Shown here in pieces: positions 1 through 12,356 of a stretch of 64,000 nt of DNA. Origin of the DNA: Choanephora cucurbitarum (taxonomy: Eukaryota > Mucoromycota > Mucoromycetes > Mucorales > Choanephoraceae); assembly GCA_025331435.1 (NCBI GenBank), contig JAIWNI010000029.1:124001-188000 (forward strand), written 5' to 3'. Positions within the stretch are counted from its first letter, which is position 1; each line of letters starts with the position of its first letter. The translations under genes were made by a program, and so were the position numbers. Under the pieces are notes generated by a model. It was not told the DNA's origin. It did not search any database and saw only the letters and a list, made by a program, of their open reading frames with translations.

Positions 1-217
1 TTATACGCACAAGCATTGGACAAACAACCGTCTTCTAGTCAACGCAGATGAATGGGTTGATGTGCTCAAAATTGATGAATCTATCAAACTTCCTGACAAC
101 TTTGACTTTACACAATTAGCAGAGCAGCAACTTCAGTTGAAAGATCTTGTGAATCAGAACAACAAAGGACCTAAAAAGCAAAGGTACGATTGGAAGACCA
201 ATCCCATGACTACTTAA
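1..217 (+). CDS. 3' end of an unrecognised protein-coding gene
   Basis: Read from base 2, the frame is open for 71 codons and ends with TAA at 215-217; the gene begins outside the window. The visible tail is hydrophilic with a Lys/Gln-rich stretch (around QNNKGPKKQRYDWKTNP) and ends MTT. I do not recognise the family and see no domain, membrane segment or targeting signal. The steady frame, ordinary codon use and a plausible 3' untranslated region after the stop support a real coding end. The gene runs towards the PP2C phosphatase gene, so the two are convergent. Confidence 0.6.
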   Translation, partial: YTHKHWTNNRLLVNADEWVDVLKIDESIKLPDNFDFTQLAEQQLQLKDLVNQNNKGPKKQRYDWKTNPMTT

Positions 218-929
218 GCTTTGGTTGCATTACGTTGCGATGTTCGCAAATCGCCTTTGGTTGGACTGAGTCAAACAACCAACGAATAAATTTGAAAAGT
301 GCAAGTGTGTTTTTGAAGTGTCACTAGTGTTCATGTCGATGTATTGTTCGTTGTTGTAACCATTTTAGAGATTCCCATGAGTATAACTTTGTACTTCCTC
401 ATGCATTAGTAATACACAACTTCTCTCGAATCGATGTGTAGGGCAGGAAAATCTAAGTGAATGTTCCATTTAAGCTTTTTTCATCAGATATGTCGATAGA
501 ATGGTAGAAGCCGACAGTCATAGCTAAATGATGGCTGAACTATACAGTCTAGTAATTAAAAGCCTGTAGTTTTCAATCGCCATTCAGTCGCTACTTAATC
601 ATGCTGGCTATCTCAGTCAAATACTTGGAAGATGTTCATAAGCAGCCATGTGTAGCAAAATAAAAGCTTGAATTCTTTGAATGCATTGTACGATTACGAA
701 CGCTTAATCGACTTAAGCAATTATTGCTTGGTTCCAAGTAAGCATTTGTTTCTAGGATGTTTGCCAATGAGCAGGTCTCTCACTACATCGATCTTTTTCG
801 AAATAACAACAATTTCTCTTTCAACAAGAGATATTATTTTTGAAAGAGGAACAGATATATTTATATAAACAAGCATGGTTTACGTACATATAGATAAGGG
901 AGCAAGATAACAAAAAATAAATGCATTTT
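218..929. other. intergenic, convergent 3' flanks
   Basis: AT-rich spacer between the ends of two convergent genes. The small ORF at 668-868 has no recognisable motif and no splice or promoter context, so I see no gene here. Confidence 0.5.
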
Positions 930-2328
930 TTAGGCAGTTTTTTCAGAGGGAGCATTTGCAGGTGCTGGCTGGATATCATTACCTAATGCGTCTTTCTTTG
1001 GAATGGCACGATTGGCCATCCATTCATACCACTCTTCTTCGGTTCTGCCATGCAAGAGTGCAACAATGATAACAGACATGTTATCGCATCCTAGTCCACC
1101 TCCATCACTCTCTGGTGCTAAGCAATGGTCCATCATCTGCTCACATATTTCATCTAGTTTTATCTTGTTGGCAAGGTGGTGTCGAACAAAATCAACTACT
1201 TCTCGGTTCGACATACAGTCCCAAATACCGTCACAAGCCAAGACTAAGAACTCATCTTGATCAGTGATTACATGCTCCACTACATCTGGGTAGCAGGTTA
1301 CTGCTTGTTCTTCAGGTGGCAAGTCGGCAGCTTGCTTAAACTCAAAATCACCAATAGCACGAGAAAGTGCAAGATTACCTGCAACAAAACAAATTAACAC
1401 AGCTATTCTGCTTTTTCTTTTCTTTCAATTCTTGGTGTTCGTTGCTTGGTAATTTTGAAAGCCCATACCATTAACTCGACCAAATTCAACAAAGCCGCCT
1501 GCTTTTACAATGCGCTGATTTTCTTTGGGATCACCTGGTTTATGATCAAAAGACAATGGCTTGCTTTGGCCTGCTGTGCTAACAATACATCTAGAATCAC
1601 CTGCATTGGCCTATGTTGTACAAAAATATAGAGGTTTGAATAAGCTTTGTCTAGTTTGCTTAAGTCTGGTTACAAAATACTTGCAACAAAGATTGATTTT
1701 CGACTAGGCATCAAAAGTGCTGAAACTGCAGTACAACCAGAAGGATCGTAACTGAAGTTCTGATCTGTGTTGTGACAATATATAGATATCAGATCTATCT
1801 TGCTTTCTTTTTTCTACGATCTGCTCTTTGTTCTTTACCTTCTAATAGCTCTTTATCCAATTGAAGGTACGCTTCAGTCATTGCTTGTGCATAACTTTTC
1901 TTCTCAAAGTGTGAAGATTCAAGTACGCGATGATGAAGTGTTTGTCCAGTGTATTGTGCAACAGTGGAGCCTTAAGATATTGGTAGAATGATAAAGAGAG
2001 AGGGAAAGAGAATAGGTTGTTGCTCAACTTGCTTGAAAATACAAATAATACATCTCTGAACTTGGTTCGTTTTATTACCTCCATGACCATCATAAACACC
2101 AAAAAAGCACGCTTCAGTACCATTCAAATCAAGTTCGGCGCAGTGTGCATCTTCCATAGCTTAAAAGAAAGAGAATCTGATAAATCGGTTGTTCGGATTG
2201 CGTGTTTTTGTTATACATGACATACTGAGTCTCCATCCTTGCATGCAAGAAAGACCATATAAAACATGTTTGTTCTTTCCTTCATGACTGGTCTTTTCAA
2301 CGATAGGTTCTGAAAGTGTTTGTCCCAT
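930..2328 (-). CDS. PP2C-type Ser/Thr protein phosphatase (Ptc2/Ptc3-like)
   Basis: A Mg2+/Mn2+-dependent PP2C (PPM) phosphatase. The traced exons on the minus strand are 2328-2226, 2159-2079, 1970-1839, 1764-1685, 1610-1469 and 1378-930, giving 328 residues. The order of motifs is canonical: an N-terminal MGQTLSEP with a Gly2 (possible myristoylation, inferred), GWRLTMEDAH, VYDGHGG (metal-binding Asp), [27 protein letters not shown] and GCDNMSVI. The joined exons restore these motifs without a frame break. In yeast, Ptc2/Ptc3 counteract the Hog1 MAP kinase and the DNA-damage checkpoint; transfer of that role here is inference. The intron between 1764-1685 and 1610-1469 appears to be GC-AG, because only that choice gives the conserved NAGDSR. 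The tail is short and rich in Ala/Pro. Confidence 0.93.
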
Positions 2329-2744
2329 AATGCTGGATGGCAGTAAGCACTTTTAAGCAAGAAAAAAAAGAAATGGAGAAAACTTCTCGTTTGCAGCAAA
2401 ACAAGACACTTAATTTCAAGCGCTGATAAAAGTTTATCCTTTTTGAAATTGAGCATCTGATATTTCAAAGTCTTTTTGTATTTCGATTGACCAAGAGTAC
2501 TTCCTTTTAGCTAAGCACATGCGCACATCAATCCGTGGCTTTTTTTGTATATCGGATACGATCTTTTTATTGCAAGAATATATGATATTTACATGGGCAG
2601 CACATTCCAAAAGGAGCCAAGCTAATTTAGCTTGTCTCTTAAAGATGTATCTATTGTTTCTTGTTTCTTTCAAGTTCGTGAGTATCGATGTTTGTGTGCG
2701 GCTGAATTACTGCATTTCAAATAGACTATCGATTGCTCTTGTCT
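2329..2744. other. intergenic / 5' flank of PP2C gene
   Basis: AT-rich, with no supported gene. The overlapping antisense ORFs between 2434 and 2776 show no protein-family features. Confidence 0.5.
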
Positions 2745-3047
2745 CTAAAAGCCTTTTAAAATCAACCATTCCTTGATCTCGTTGACATGATTACCCTTGA
2801 TGACAACATGTTGAGTGGTAGGCTTGACTTGAACAACAGCTTCAGGAAAGTCGTTCGCAAGATCCTTAGCTAAAGCGTTGGAGTCACCTTGAATTCTGCG
2901 AATAATAGTCAAAAGACGAGTGTTGCCGTTTTTATATTCAGAATAGACAGGAAGACCCTTGTTGGTAGTTCGTGAAATAGTGTAAGCTGATGTAGAATAA
3001 AGGCGCTTGGTGCTTTGAAAAGTAGACTGAGCAATATGGCGAAGCAT
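2745..3047 (-). CDS. IMG2: mitochondrial large ribosomal subunit protein mL49 (Img2)
   Basis: A 100-residue protein of the mL49/Img2 family, part of the mitochondrial 54S/39S large subunit. The N-terminus (MLRHIAQSTFQSTKRLYSTS) is basic and Ser/Thr-rich without acids, typical of a matrix presequence. The family core is visible: LPVYSEYKNGNTRLLTIIRRIQGD, then QHVVIKGNHVNEIKEWLILKGF at the C-terminus. It is shorter than most relatives because the N-terminal extension is minimal. I see no intron within the frame; the start is the only ATG that includes the presequence. It lies between the PP2C and acyl-CoA synthetase genes in the same orientation, with its own spacer. Confidence 0.9.
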   Translation of the reverse strand: MLRHIAQSTFQSTKRLYSTSAYTISRTTNKGLPVYSEYKNGNTRLLTIIRRIQGDSNALAKDLANDFPEAVVQVKPTTQHVVIKGNHVNEIKEWLILKGF

Positions 3048-3354
3048 CTTTTGGGCTTAAAAATGAGAGAAATGAGTAGGTTGAAGAATTCAAGCTTCTG
3101 TTAGATAACTTACATAGTAGTACTTTAATTAATTGTAAATAAAATCAAGGACCTTGTCAGAAGTATACAACAACAAAAAAAAATAAAAAAAAATTAGCAG
3201 TCAGCAGGAGTTTGAATTATTTCACTCTATCTGCCACTGTCTTTGTTGAATGCCATCAAAGTGCGAAGCCGAAAGACAGTAAGTATGTGAAAAAAGTACA
3301 AAACAGATTATTTATTCAGAACTGAGAATGAAGAGAGTCCTAAGGCTAATGAGA
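3048..3354. other. intergenic / mL49 5' flank
   Basis: AT-rich, with an A-rich stretch near 3172-3195. It holds the mL49 5' region and the acyl-CoA synthetase 3' region; no gene is seen. Confidence 0.5.
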
Positions 3355-6171
3355 CTACAACTTAACTTTACCAACGTCTATCTTTGCAAAGTCTTCAAGA
3401 GTAAATGGAACATAAGTGTCTTCTTTGAGCCAGTAAACAGGCTCTGATTCTGGAATCTTGGTAAGGTCGATACCTTGATTACGAAATGCAACCTTTTGTT
3501 GCTTAAATGTACCAGTAATCTCCATGGAAGGAACAAAACGAAGAAAAAGAGGCACAGCATATTTGGGCAGATTCTTTTGTAGATAGCTGCGCAAATCCTT
3601 GAAGTCAATCGTTGTACCTTCCTTCAAGACAATGGCAGCCATACCGGCACGGCCATCATGTTTGGGAACCAGTACGCCATAGACATTGGCTTCATAAATA
3701 CCAGGATATTCACCAAGTACCTGTGCAATTTCTGTAGTTGCGACATTTTCGGACTTCCAGCGGAAAGTATCACCTACTCGATCTCCAAAGTAGTAGTGAC
3801 CATCCCTGTCCTTTCTAATCAAATCGCCACTACGAAAATAACTAGGATGGAGCGTAAACAAACCATGAACGCATACCACTGTTTAGAGTATCACTTACCA
3901 ATCTCCTTTTTCAAACACATCTCTCATGATCTTTTTTTCGGTCGCAGCCTTGTTTTTGTAATAACCATCAAATTTGACTAAACCATCTTGTTGTATCTTA
4001 ACAATCAATTCACCTTGTTCGTCGCATGGAGACTATAGGTAGCAGATGAAGGGCTAATTTAGTATGTGTCTTAAGCAATCGTTGTATGATCATAGAAACC
4101 TTAATGCAAAAGCCATGCTTGTCGCGTAGAGGCTCTTCAGTTATAGGATCGATCTTGATCAATTGGGAGTCTTTACGAAGTAAGCTGAAAAGTGGTCCAC
4201 GGAAGCCAATAGCACCAGTACCAATCTCACCAGTATTTACATTGAACAAACCTGCAGGGCCTACAGACAAGCAAAACAAAACAAATTGGCATTCAAGAAG
4301 AAAAAAGAAATATTATAAACTATACCTTCTGTAGCAGCATAAAATTCGCAAATAGTGGGAATATTGAATCTGTCTTTGAACTTCACCCAAACGTCTGGTC
4401 TCATACCATTACCAAACACCATTCTCACTTTATGATTTCGTTCTTCAGGATGCTCTGGTTGACTCAGGAGATAGCGACAAAACTCTCCAATATACTTGAA
4501 TTAAATGAGACAATCAATTCGACCGATCAAATTCATTCAATTCCATTTTTGCCTTTTCAAATTATATCAAATGATCCTTACCGTAAAGCAATCAACCTTG
4601 TAATCAGAACAGTCATTCCAAAAGCGACTCACAGAGAATTTTCTACCCAATACAATAGTTCCACCTGAAACTAGTGTAGATGTAACTGAAACGATCACTA
4701 ACGATATTGCAGTCAATAACATAAGGAAGAAATGCAACACAAATGATTCAGCTTACATCCTGAACTGTGATACAAGGGCAGGACACAATAAACTCGATCT
4801 CCTTTCCTGAGACTAGCACAAAGAGAAAACATAACACCTCCAACTGGCTTGGAGATTAGTCAATTGCCATAACTTTTTTTTGCAAATATCTTACAGCAAA
4901 CTCGAAGGTGTTGACTAATAGCAGCCTGGAATAAGAGTCAGTACAAAACAATTCTTTATAAAAAAAAGAGAATACAGTCATGTAGAGGAATATCTCATTG
5001 ACATATATATATATACATACCTTTGGCATGCCTGTTGTTCCACTATATGATTTAGAGAGAGAAACGGAGGTATCAGTTACTCAAGAAGAGCTTTTGCAAA
5101 CAAATAAGAGAAAGAACCAAGTTTACCTTGTATAGATCAAATAAGCAGGATCAGAAGTTCCAATACCACGAAGGAATTCTTCACTTGTGTCTTCGTCTGT
5201 ATAGCTCATCAAAGTACCTGGTGTAAGAGTGAGTGCAAAAGGGATGTCGTTCGATGTCTTGTCTTCAGTTGCTTCACCGTAAGCAATCAACCCAATGCCC
5301 ATCTTTTGACATTCTTCTAAAATTGTAGCTACTTGGGCCTCAAAAAGAGGATCAAATATGATCAATTTCGATTCCGCTATCTTTATACAATGAAGCAGAG
5401 CTTTTTCAGACAAATTTGTGTTAATCAAGGAAGGAATAGCACCAATTTTACTGATAGCCAACAAAGTGATAAAAAAGGTAGGGTGGTTTTGATGCATCAT
5501 ACAAACAACATCTACAAATTTGTTTTCGTTAGATATAACATAGCTTGACTTATCCTTCTCTTTTTTATAGCCCTCTTGTTTTTTCTTAGACTTTTCAATA
5601 CCATTCTTTTTTACGTTATTTTCGAGTAACCAATGTGCCTGAAGCAAGAAGATAGGCAATTAAAAATTTCTCTTTTGGTTTGCTTTTTCCGATTATGTTA
5701 TCATAAATCTTACCAATCTATTTGAACCTAAATAAGGAAGTTAAGTAAGACGGACTAAATGCTTTAATTTTGTGTCACTTACGCTTTTCAATGTATTGAA
5801 ATGTATATTCTTGTCCTTCAAACAAAATAAACACACCCTTTGGGTTTTCTTTTGCTCTCTCTTTGAATCTAAAATAAAAGTGTAATCGGTCTTGACTTGT
5901 CCACTGTCTTTGCCTGCTTATCATATCAGTCCATCTATTCGTTTTAAACTGTTCATACCAAGATGGAAAGTACTCGGAACTCACTTGATAAAAGAAGCAA
6001 TGCCTGAACGAATTTGATGCAAATCCTTGCTCAACAAAAATTTAGCATCGAGATACATACTACCAAGCAAGCCACCCACACTTGTTGCTGCTAACGAGGC
6101 TAAATCTATTGTGAAATCAAACATTACATACTCAAATCATAATATTCTATCACACTACTACCTGCACGCAT
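3355..6171 (-). CDS. very-long-chain acyl-CoA synthetase / fatty acid transport protein (Fat1/FATP family)
   Basis: An ATP-dependent acyl-CoA synthetase of the Fat1/SLC27 family, which activates long and very long fatty acids and can couple this to uptake. Start codon at 6171, stop at 3355, with about ten exons. The first exon encodes only MRA plus one base, followed by a small hydrophobic N-terminal segment (LASLAATSVGGLLGSMYLDAKF). The AMP-binding P-loop YTSGTTGMPK is split by an intron: YT is in the exon ending near 5126 and GTTGMPK lies near 5022-5045. Downstream are GPAGLFNVNTGEIG, the conserved SGDLIRKDRDGHYYFGDRVGDTFRWKSENVAT and TGTFKQQK. A Lys-rich insert (about KKNGIEKSKKKQEGYKKEKD) interrupts the N-terminal domain near 5560-5620. 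The protein ends in VKL, similar to but not a canonical peroxisomal PTS1. Exon edges in the 4000-5050 part are approximate. Confidence 0.9.
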
Positions 6172-6724
6172 TTTCTTTTTTTTTGTATTTAAAAGGAAAA
6201 ATGTAAAAAAAAAGAAAGAGGGAAAAGAGTCTTTATTACTGCTTTATAAGACATAAGGCGGGAAGGCTAGCAAGCAAAAGTTAAAGTTCCGATTTTGGTT
6301 TCTACAAAAACTTTTATGTCATGTCTATTATTACAAAAAAGGGTTCGCTATTGCTCTTTGCAAATCTGCTGCATCCATGACTCATGCCTAACAAGCCTCG
6401 GGGAAAGGGATTAGGAGGCAGGTTATTGTGAGTAAAATTTATTGAGGACTCCTCTTGTCAATAACTCAATTGTTGAGATTGTGCAATATAATTATCTTAT
6501 ATGAATTTCAGATAGAAAAAAATAAAAGCACATGGTTATTATTTGAAGCCATATTGCCTTCTTGCCACATGAGCTTCAACTGCTTATTCAAATGGTAAGA
6601 TTAAGTATACTACATAAGCATGTGTTTGCCTATAAGCTTCTCATTTTTTGTCATATTTCAAAATCAGTCAAACTGATGGCAGAAATAGTAACAAATATAA
6701 AAAGGCCGCTTTCCCCTTTTCTTT
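6172..6724. other. intergenic
   Basis: 5' flank of the acyl-CoA synthetase gene and 3' flank of the PacC-like gene. T-rich and A-rich tracts near 6176-6230 fit a core promoter. No gene or structured RNA is seen. Confidence 0.5.
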
Positions 6725-8372
6725 TTATTGACAACGAACAGCATCTATAGCAGAAGAGGAAGTATGCTTTGCACGATAATTCTCGTTCATCCATTCTGAC
6801 AACTTTTTTATCAGCAAAATATGCTTCTGACTAACAGACAATGGTTTTGGAGCAGTAACAGGATACAAAGATGCATCTTGTGACGATCTTGTGTCAGTTG
6901 CAGGCTGCTCCTCGGTAGATTCATTGATAGAGAGCTTCGAGAAGTCGCTGGTTATCAGATCTCTTATAGAAGTATCCAAGTGTAAACTCTTCTTTTCTTG
7001 ATTACTTTCATCATTAGGTGTACGAATTACAGGCTTCTTTTGATTAACTTGGACACTTGAGAAGCTGTTGATAAGTGTGGCCATATTCTTTTTCTCGTTG
7101 TGATCGACAGATTTAGTTGGCACGAAAGAGTCAGTCTTTTCTTGCTTCCCTGTTTCTGCATCATCTAGACCATTTGCTTTGGTGAAGTTTAAGGCAGTTC
7201 TAAGCTCAGGATTGAAGTGATGATTGGCGACATCTGGTATAGTAGTGTATTGTGTGCGCTGGCCAACCAATCCCATTTGAAAGGGTATTTTGCCTTCCAA
7301 ATGAAGTTGATTGTCAGGCAAAAAGCCAAAGTGACTGGAGTCCAATTCGCCTAGAGGATGGCTCAGCATAACAGCCTGAGACATAGGCAGCGATCGAACA
7401 TATAACTCGTTTTCTGCTTGATACATTTTGCTTTGCGAAGGTACAATTGGATACTGTGTGTAATCCTCTTGTACAGGAGGATTAAAACTAGACATCTGTG
7501 CATATGCAGCGGTATGGCTATCTTGTTGCTGAGCGATACTGTCAGACAATCGTATCAACCAATCATTCATATCTGCTAGTTGTTCCTCACTGCTGATATC
7601 TAAATCGAAGTTAGATTGAGTCAGCATATCCGTGTCCATTAACTGCTGAATTTGATCGAGGTTGTTTGCTACATTTGCATTGTATTCGGCAGGCTTTGCT
7701 TCCGCTTCCATAGGAAAAAAGAACTCATTGATGATCCGATCTGCTCCAAGATCGCTTTCCATATGTTGTGTAACAAATGGTGATTGAGAAATCTGGCTTA
7801 TGGGCTGTGAATGAGGCATGTAAGGTGAGATACCATTGAATAGCCAATTGTCATCAGAATATATGCTTGATGGCGGTGATACAGGGTGATGATCAGACAA
7901 GGAAGGCGAGACGTCTCTGCTTAGATTGCTGGTGGATGATGGGGGTGTTAATGGATGCTGTTGTCTTTGCGATTGCCCACGATGATGGGATCGAAGAGAA
8001 GAGATATGTTGCTCGCTGTGAATTTTTTCATGCTTCTTCAAATCTTGAGGTCTCTTAAAGGACTTGCTACAGAACTAAAATAAGCTACTTAGATAATTGA
8101 TGTCTAGTATTATCATGCAATGATTGTACCTGACAACGATGTGGTTTTAAAGGTACATGGACTCGAAGATGACTAGTGATATGGTCTCTTTTGACAACAC
8201 TAATGTCACATTTTTCCCAGCAACATGTGAGACATAAGTTCCCTGTAGACTTCCTGCCGACATGATCATTTGTCAAATGAACATAAAGGTGCTCTGGATC
8301 ATCAAATGAGGCAGAACAGCTAAGCCAGCGGCAAAAGAATATCTCATGATTCGTTTCAGGCAATACTTGCAT
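6725..8372 (-). CDS. PacC/Rim101-type C2H2 zinc-finger transcription factor
   Basis: The pH-response regulator family PacC/Rim101. Exons 8372-8130 and 8074-6725, with one GT-AG intron (8129-8075) that splits the third finger. Three fingers lie at the N-terminus: CRWLSC-x12-H-x4-H (with the [17 protein letters not shown] signature), CCWEKC-x12-H-x3-H ([13 protein letters not shown]), then [23 protein letters not shown]. These match PacC finger by finger, including the QDLKKH DNA-reading helix, expected to bind GCCARG sites. The remaining 400 residues are low-complexity Ser/Gln/Pro-rich with short acidic stretches, as in PacC activation and processing regions. A YPIV near the middle and YPVT near the end could be Rim20/PalA docking, but neither is a clean YPxL/I. 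The first finger begins 14 residues after the start, so the N-terminus is short for the family. Confidence 0.92.
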
Positions 8373-9065
8373 TTTATTGATAAATCTAAGCAGACTGCAG
8401 CGATGTGTGTATGAAGGGAACTGATGTGTGCCAACTAAATAGTAGTAATTATAAAAAAAGAGGTGGAAAGGATAAAAAAAATGATTTTTATACTAGATTA
8501 AATTTATCTTGGCAAAAAAAGGTTTTTGTGCTCACACAGTACACCACAGCTCTTATTGAAACGCAGCTAGCTGCTAAGTTCTTGACGCATTTTATTGTTG
8601 CCAAGGGATTTTTTTAAGCACCGAAAACCCCATTTTTGGGCATAGATGGTGCCTTTCACTAAAGTATGTGCTGCTATTTCATGTTAATATCATGATGTTT
8701 GCTGATTTGTTGCCTATTTACACGTCTTTTTGTTGAAAATAACTTGATTTTCTTTTCAGAATAAGACAACATCCTTGACTTTTTTTTCTTAGGGAGACAA
8801 TGTCAATGTGACCATATGAAGCACACCTCATATCCAAGAATCATGGCTACAAAGTTCTTGCTTCTTTGAAAGCTCTTGTAGTATTAAGCTAAAAATTTCT
8901 CAGATAAAAAGGTTGGCTTCATAAGGCTAAATCAAACCTAACTTCTCAAGCAATAGAAGACTATAGGCCAAACTCGATGCTACACTTGTAAGCTGTGAAC
9001 GAGTATGCCAAGCAAGAGCATAATTGAATTTAAATTTTATTTTAAAAAAGGAATTTACAGATAGA
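8373..9065. other. intergenic
   Basis: 5' flank of the PacC-like gene and 3' flank of ILV3. The 70-codon plus-strand ORF at 8405-8617 has no recognisable motif. No gene supported. Confidence 0.5.
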
Positions 9066-11228
9066 TTACGCTTCATCAGTGACAGCGCCTTCGCTTGCAC
9101 TCTTTACGGTCAAAACATAACGAGCAAGTGTACCTCTGGTATATTTAGGAGGGGGAGGAACAAAGCTCTTTTTGCGTTCAGCAAGTTCTTCATTTGATAC
9201 GTTCATGTTCATTTCACGAGATTCAGCGTCAATAGTGATTTCGTCACCATCTTTTACCAAACCAATGGGGCCACCGACGTAAGCTTCAGGACAAACATGG
9301 CCGATGATGAAGCCGTGTGATCCACCAGAGAAACGACCGTCTGTCAAAAGTGCAACATCCTTACCTAAGCCAGCACCCATAATAGCTGAGGAAGGCTTTA
9401 ACATCTCACGCATACCAGGGCCACCCTTAGGGCCTTCATTTCTGATCACAACAACAGTCTTTTCGCCCTTCTTGAATTCGTTGTTTTCAAGAGCAGCGAT
9501 GAAATTTTCTTCTCCATCAAAGACACGTGCCTTACCAGTGAATTGAAGGCCTTCCTTGCCTGTGATCTTGGCAACAGAGCCTTCCGGAGCCAAATTACCA
9601 CGAAGAATTTGGAGATGACCAGTAGACTTGATGGGGTTAGAAAGAGGACGAATGATGTTTTGGCCATGAGGAAGGCCAGGGAGAGAATGCAAGTTTTCCT
9701 CCAAAGATTTACCGGTAACAGTCATTACATTACCATCGACACGGCCTTCTTCCATCAAATATTTGAGAATAGCAGGAATACCACCGGCACCATGAAGATC
9801 TTCCATTACGTATTTACCACTAGGCTTCAAATCAGCCAACAAAGGGGTTTTATCACTAGCGGCCTGGAAATCATCCAAGGTCAGGTTGACTCCGACACTT
9901 CTAGCAATAGCAATCAAGTGTAGAACAACATTAGTACTACCTCCAAGAACCATAGTGAGGACAATAGCGTTTTCGAATGCAGCACGAGTCATGATGTCGC
10001 GAGGTTTGATGTCTTTTTCAAGAAGGTTGCGAATGGCGAGACCAGCATTACGGCATTCAGCAATCTTTTCGGGATAAGCAGCAGGAGTAGAAGAAGAGTA
10101 AGGCAAAGTCATACCCATTGCTTCAGCAGCAGACGCCATTGTGTTGGCAGTATACACTAATAAACAAAGTAGGTTGAGTCACTTAATCTAACAGTCTTTC
10201 CCTCGCTTCTCAATAAAAAAAATGGGATACTCACTACCACCACAAGCACCAGGACCAGGGCAGGCATGACGGATGATATCATAACGCTTATCCTCATCAA
10301 TGGAGCCAGAAACATATTCACCATATGCTTGGAAAGCGGATACGATATCCAGCTTATCGCCACCACAACTCTTACCAGGTTGGATGGTACCACCATATAC
10401 CATCAGGGAAGGACGGTTGATGCGACCCATGGCCATCAAAACACCAGGCATATTTTTATCACAACCGGGAATAGAGATATTGGCATCATACCATTGACCA
10501 CCCATTACCTATTATGGGATAGACCAAATAAAGTTAATAATACGACTTTTGATGTTATTAAAGAGCCATACAGTTTCAATACTATCAGCAATCAAGTCTC
10601 TGGATTGAAGAGAGTAACTCATACCACGCGTACCCATAGAAATACCATCACTGACACCAATTGTGTTGAAGCGATAACCAATCAAACCAGCGTCTTGGAC
10701 ACCTTTCTTGACCTCACCGGCAAGGTCCATAAGGTGCATGTTACAGGGATTTCCTTCATACCAACTATTCATAAACCCATGAGTATATCGACCAAACAGA
10801 AACAAAGCATATTTGTACATCCGAATCAAAGACTCATACTTACACACTAGAAATACCAACTTGTGCCTTGTTCATATCTTCATCTGTCAAACCAGTAGCA
10901 TATACTGTAGAAAAAGAATGATGAGCCGTTTTATAATGATCAGAAAAAAATGCATTAAGATTCCCATGCAAAAAGAATCTTTTTATTAACTTACACATGG
11001 CCTGAGAAGCACCTTGGCTTTTAGGTTGAGTAATAGTGGCACTGTATTTGTTTAGCCTCTTGGTGTTGTCAGAGGCATAGTATCTGAGGCCAACAGGGAG
11101 GATTTTAGAAGCATCGCGACTAAACAATTCACAACTATTAACTTTCCATGCACTTTATAGCAGTTAAATGCAACTTACAGACTATGTGTGGTGAGAGGCT
11201 TTACTCTTGTAAGAAGTTTAGAGGCCAT
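9066..11228 (-). CDS. ILV3: dihydroxy-acid dehydratase, mitochondrial (Ilv3)
   Basis: Dihydroxy-acid dehydratase, an Fe-S enzyme that dehydrates 2,3-dihydroxy-isovalerate and 2,3-dihydroxy-3-methylvalerate in valine and isoleucine synthesis. The start at 11228 gives [17 protein letters not shown], a basic matrix presequence split by an intron. Six exons follow. Landmarks are [20 protein letters not shown] (rebuilt across an intron), [63 protein letters not shown] and [12 protein letters not shown]. The cysteines in [13 protein letters not shown] and GACGG are the cluster ligands of the IlvD/Edd family. The C-terminal half, 9066-10157, is one long exon. The enzyme looks complete and functional. 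Confidence 0.97.
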
Positions 11229-12356
11229 CGTTTATACAACTGGTAAAGAGTAAAAAAAAAAGACAAGAGTGGGGAGTTTACTGTTTTAAAAAGAAAAAAA
11301 AAAGAAAGAAAATCTACGTCAAATGGATTCATTTAAAGTTATCGCAAATGATTTACTTATTCTGACATATGAAATCCTAACAAGCTGATTGGATGCTGCA
11401 GAATAAGTCATTTTGGATTCAATCTCATTCAAGTGATGATAGGCATTGTATGGATGCGTACTTTGAAATTCAAGAATCAATCACGGTGCATGAACGTCTA
11501 GTTGATCTTTTGTTAAATCGCCTTCAAGATAAGATACAAGAGCCACCCTGTTACTGGATTTAGCTCAAAGTTGCCAAAAAATAAGGCAGAGAGGCGTCCG
11601 AAAAGCATGTAATTATACGAAAGTTTTTTCATAGGGTAAAAATCGCTTGAACAACTGATTTTCTTTAAATTTTAGCCTCCAAAAGAGTAAAAGACACCTA
11701 CAAAATTAAATCTCTTGTGGCACTACTAGTCTTTAAAAACACTTCAAGAAAAAAAGAAGCTATCACACTCTGAGTTGAAATTGCTACTCTTTCAAGTAGT
11801 AGTAGCTGTTACTACATTATCAAGCTATCCAACTTAATAGTTAATTGCTGAAGTTAGAGAACGTTTGGTTCTACACCTATTTGCTTTTTCTTTGTTCTTT
11901 GAATAGAATTGATTGCATGTCACTCTAAGAAGATTGATTGAGTTACATGCCGGACTAGAGGGAGTCCTTACTATTTCAGGATGAGCTTCGTGGTCAAGAC
12001 TATGCATTCGATGCATTCGTGAGGCAATCACATTGACTGCAGCGTTCAATAATTGAAAAAGTAAATGGGTATTTCCTTTTTCCAGAATTCATCATCCGAG
12101 CTACCATCGGTTCTGTGAAATGCTTTTTTCGCATTCTTCGTATTTTTCAAAGTCTTTTCTACTTACTTTTAGCACATTCTATTAGTTTTACTTGGAACTT
12201 TTATTGTGAATAGTCTCTCGAAAATCAATTCCTCAGCATTTCCTTCTCTTTTTCTTGTCTTTGTAATTTTTTCAATAACAGAAAGTTCAACGACTATTTT
12301 GTTCCTGAAATATACGTGTCTTCTGTTTTTTTCTCAACAAATTTACTAAAAGAAAT
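11229..12356. other. intergenic
   Basis: 5' flank of ILV3 (purine-rich near 11255-11310) and AT-rich DNA before the transposase remnant. A short imperfect palindrome (agtagtagctgttactact) lies near 11796. I saw no terminal inverted repeat pairing with the far side of the MULE remnant. Confidence 0.45.

Noticed and set aside
54..1260. Small plus-strand ORFs opposite the PP2C gene (668-868, 1003-1260)
   Set aside because: No motif, and one is antisense to conserved phosphatase exons.
3355..3363. C-terminal VKL of the acyl-CoA synthetase as a peroxisomal PTS1
   Set aside because: Not the canonical S/A/C-K/R/H-L pattern; mentioned in the gene entry but not called as a signal.
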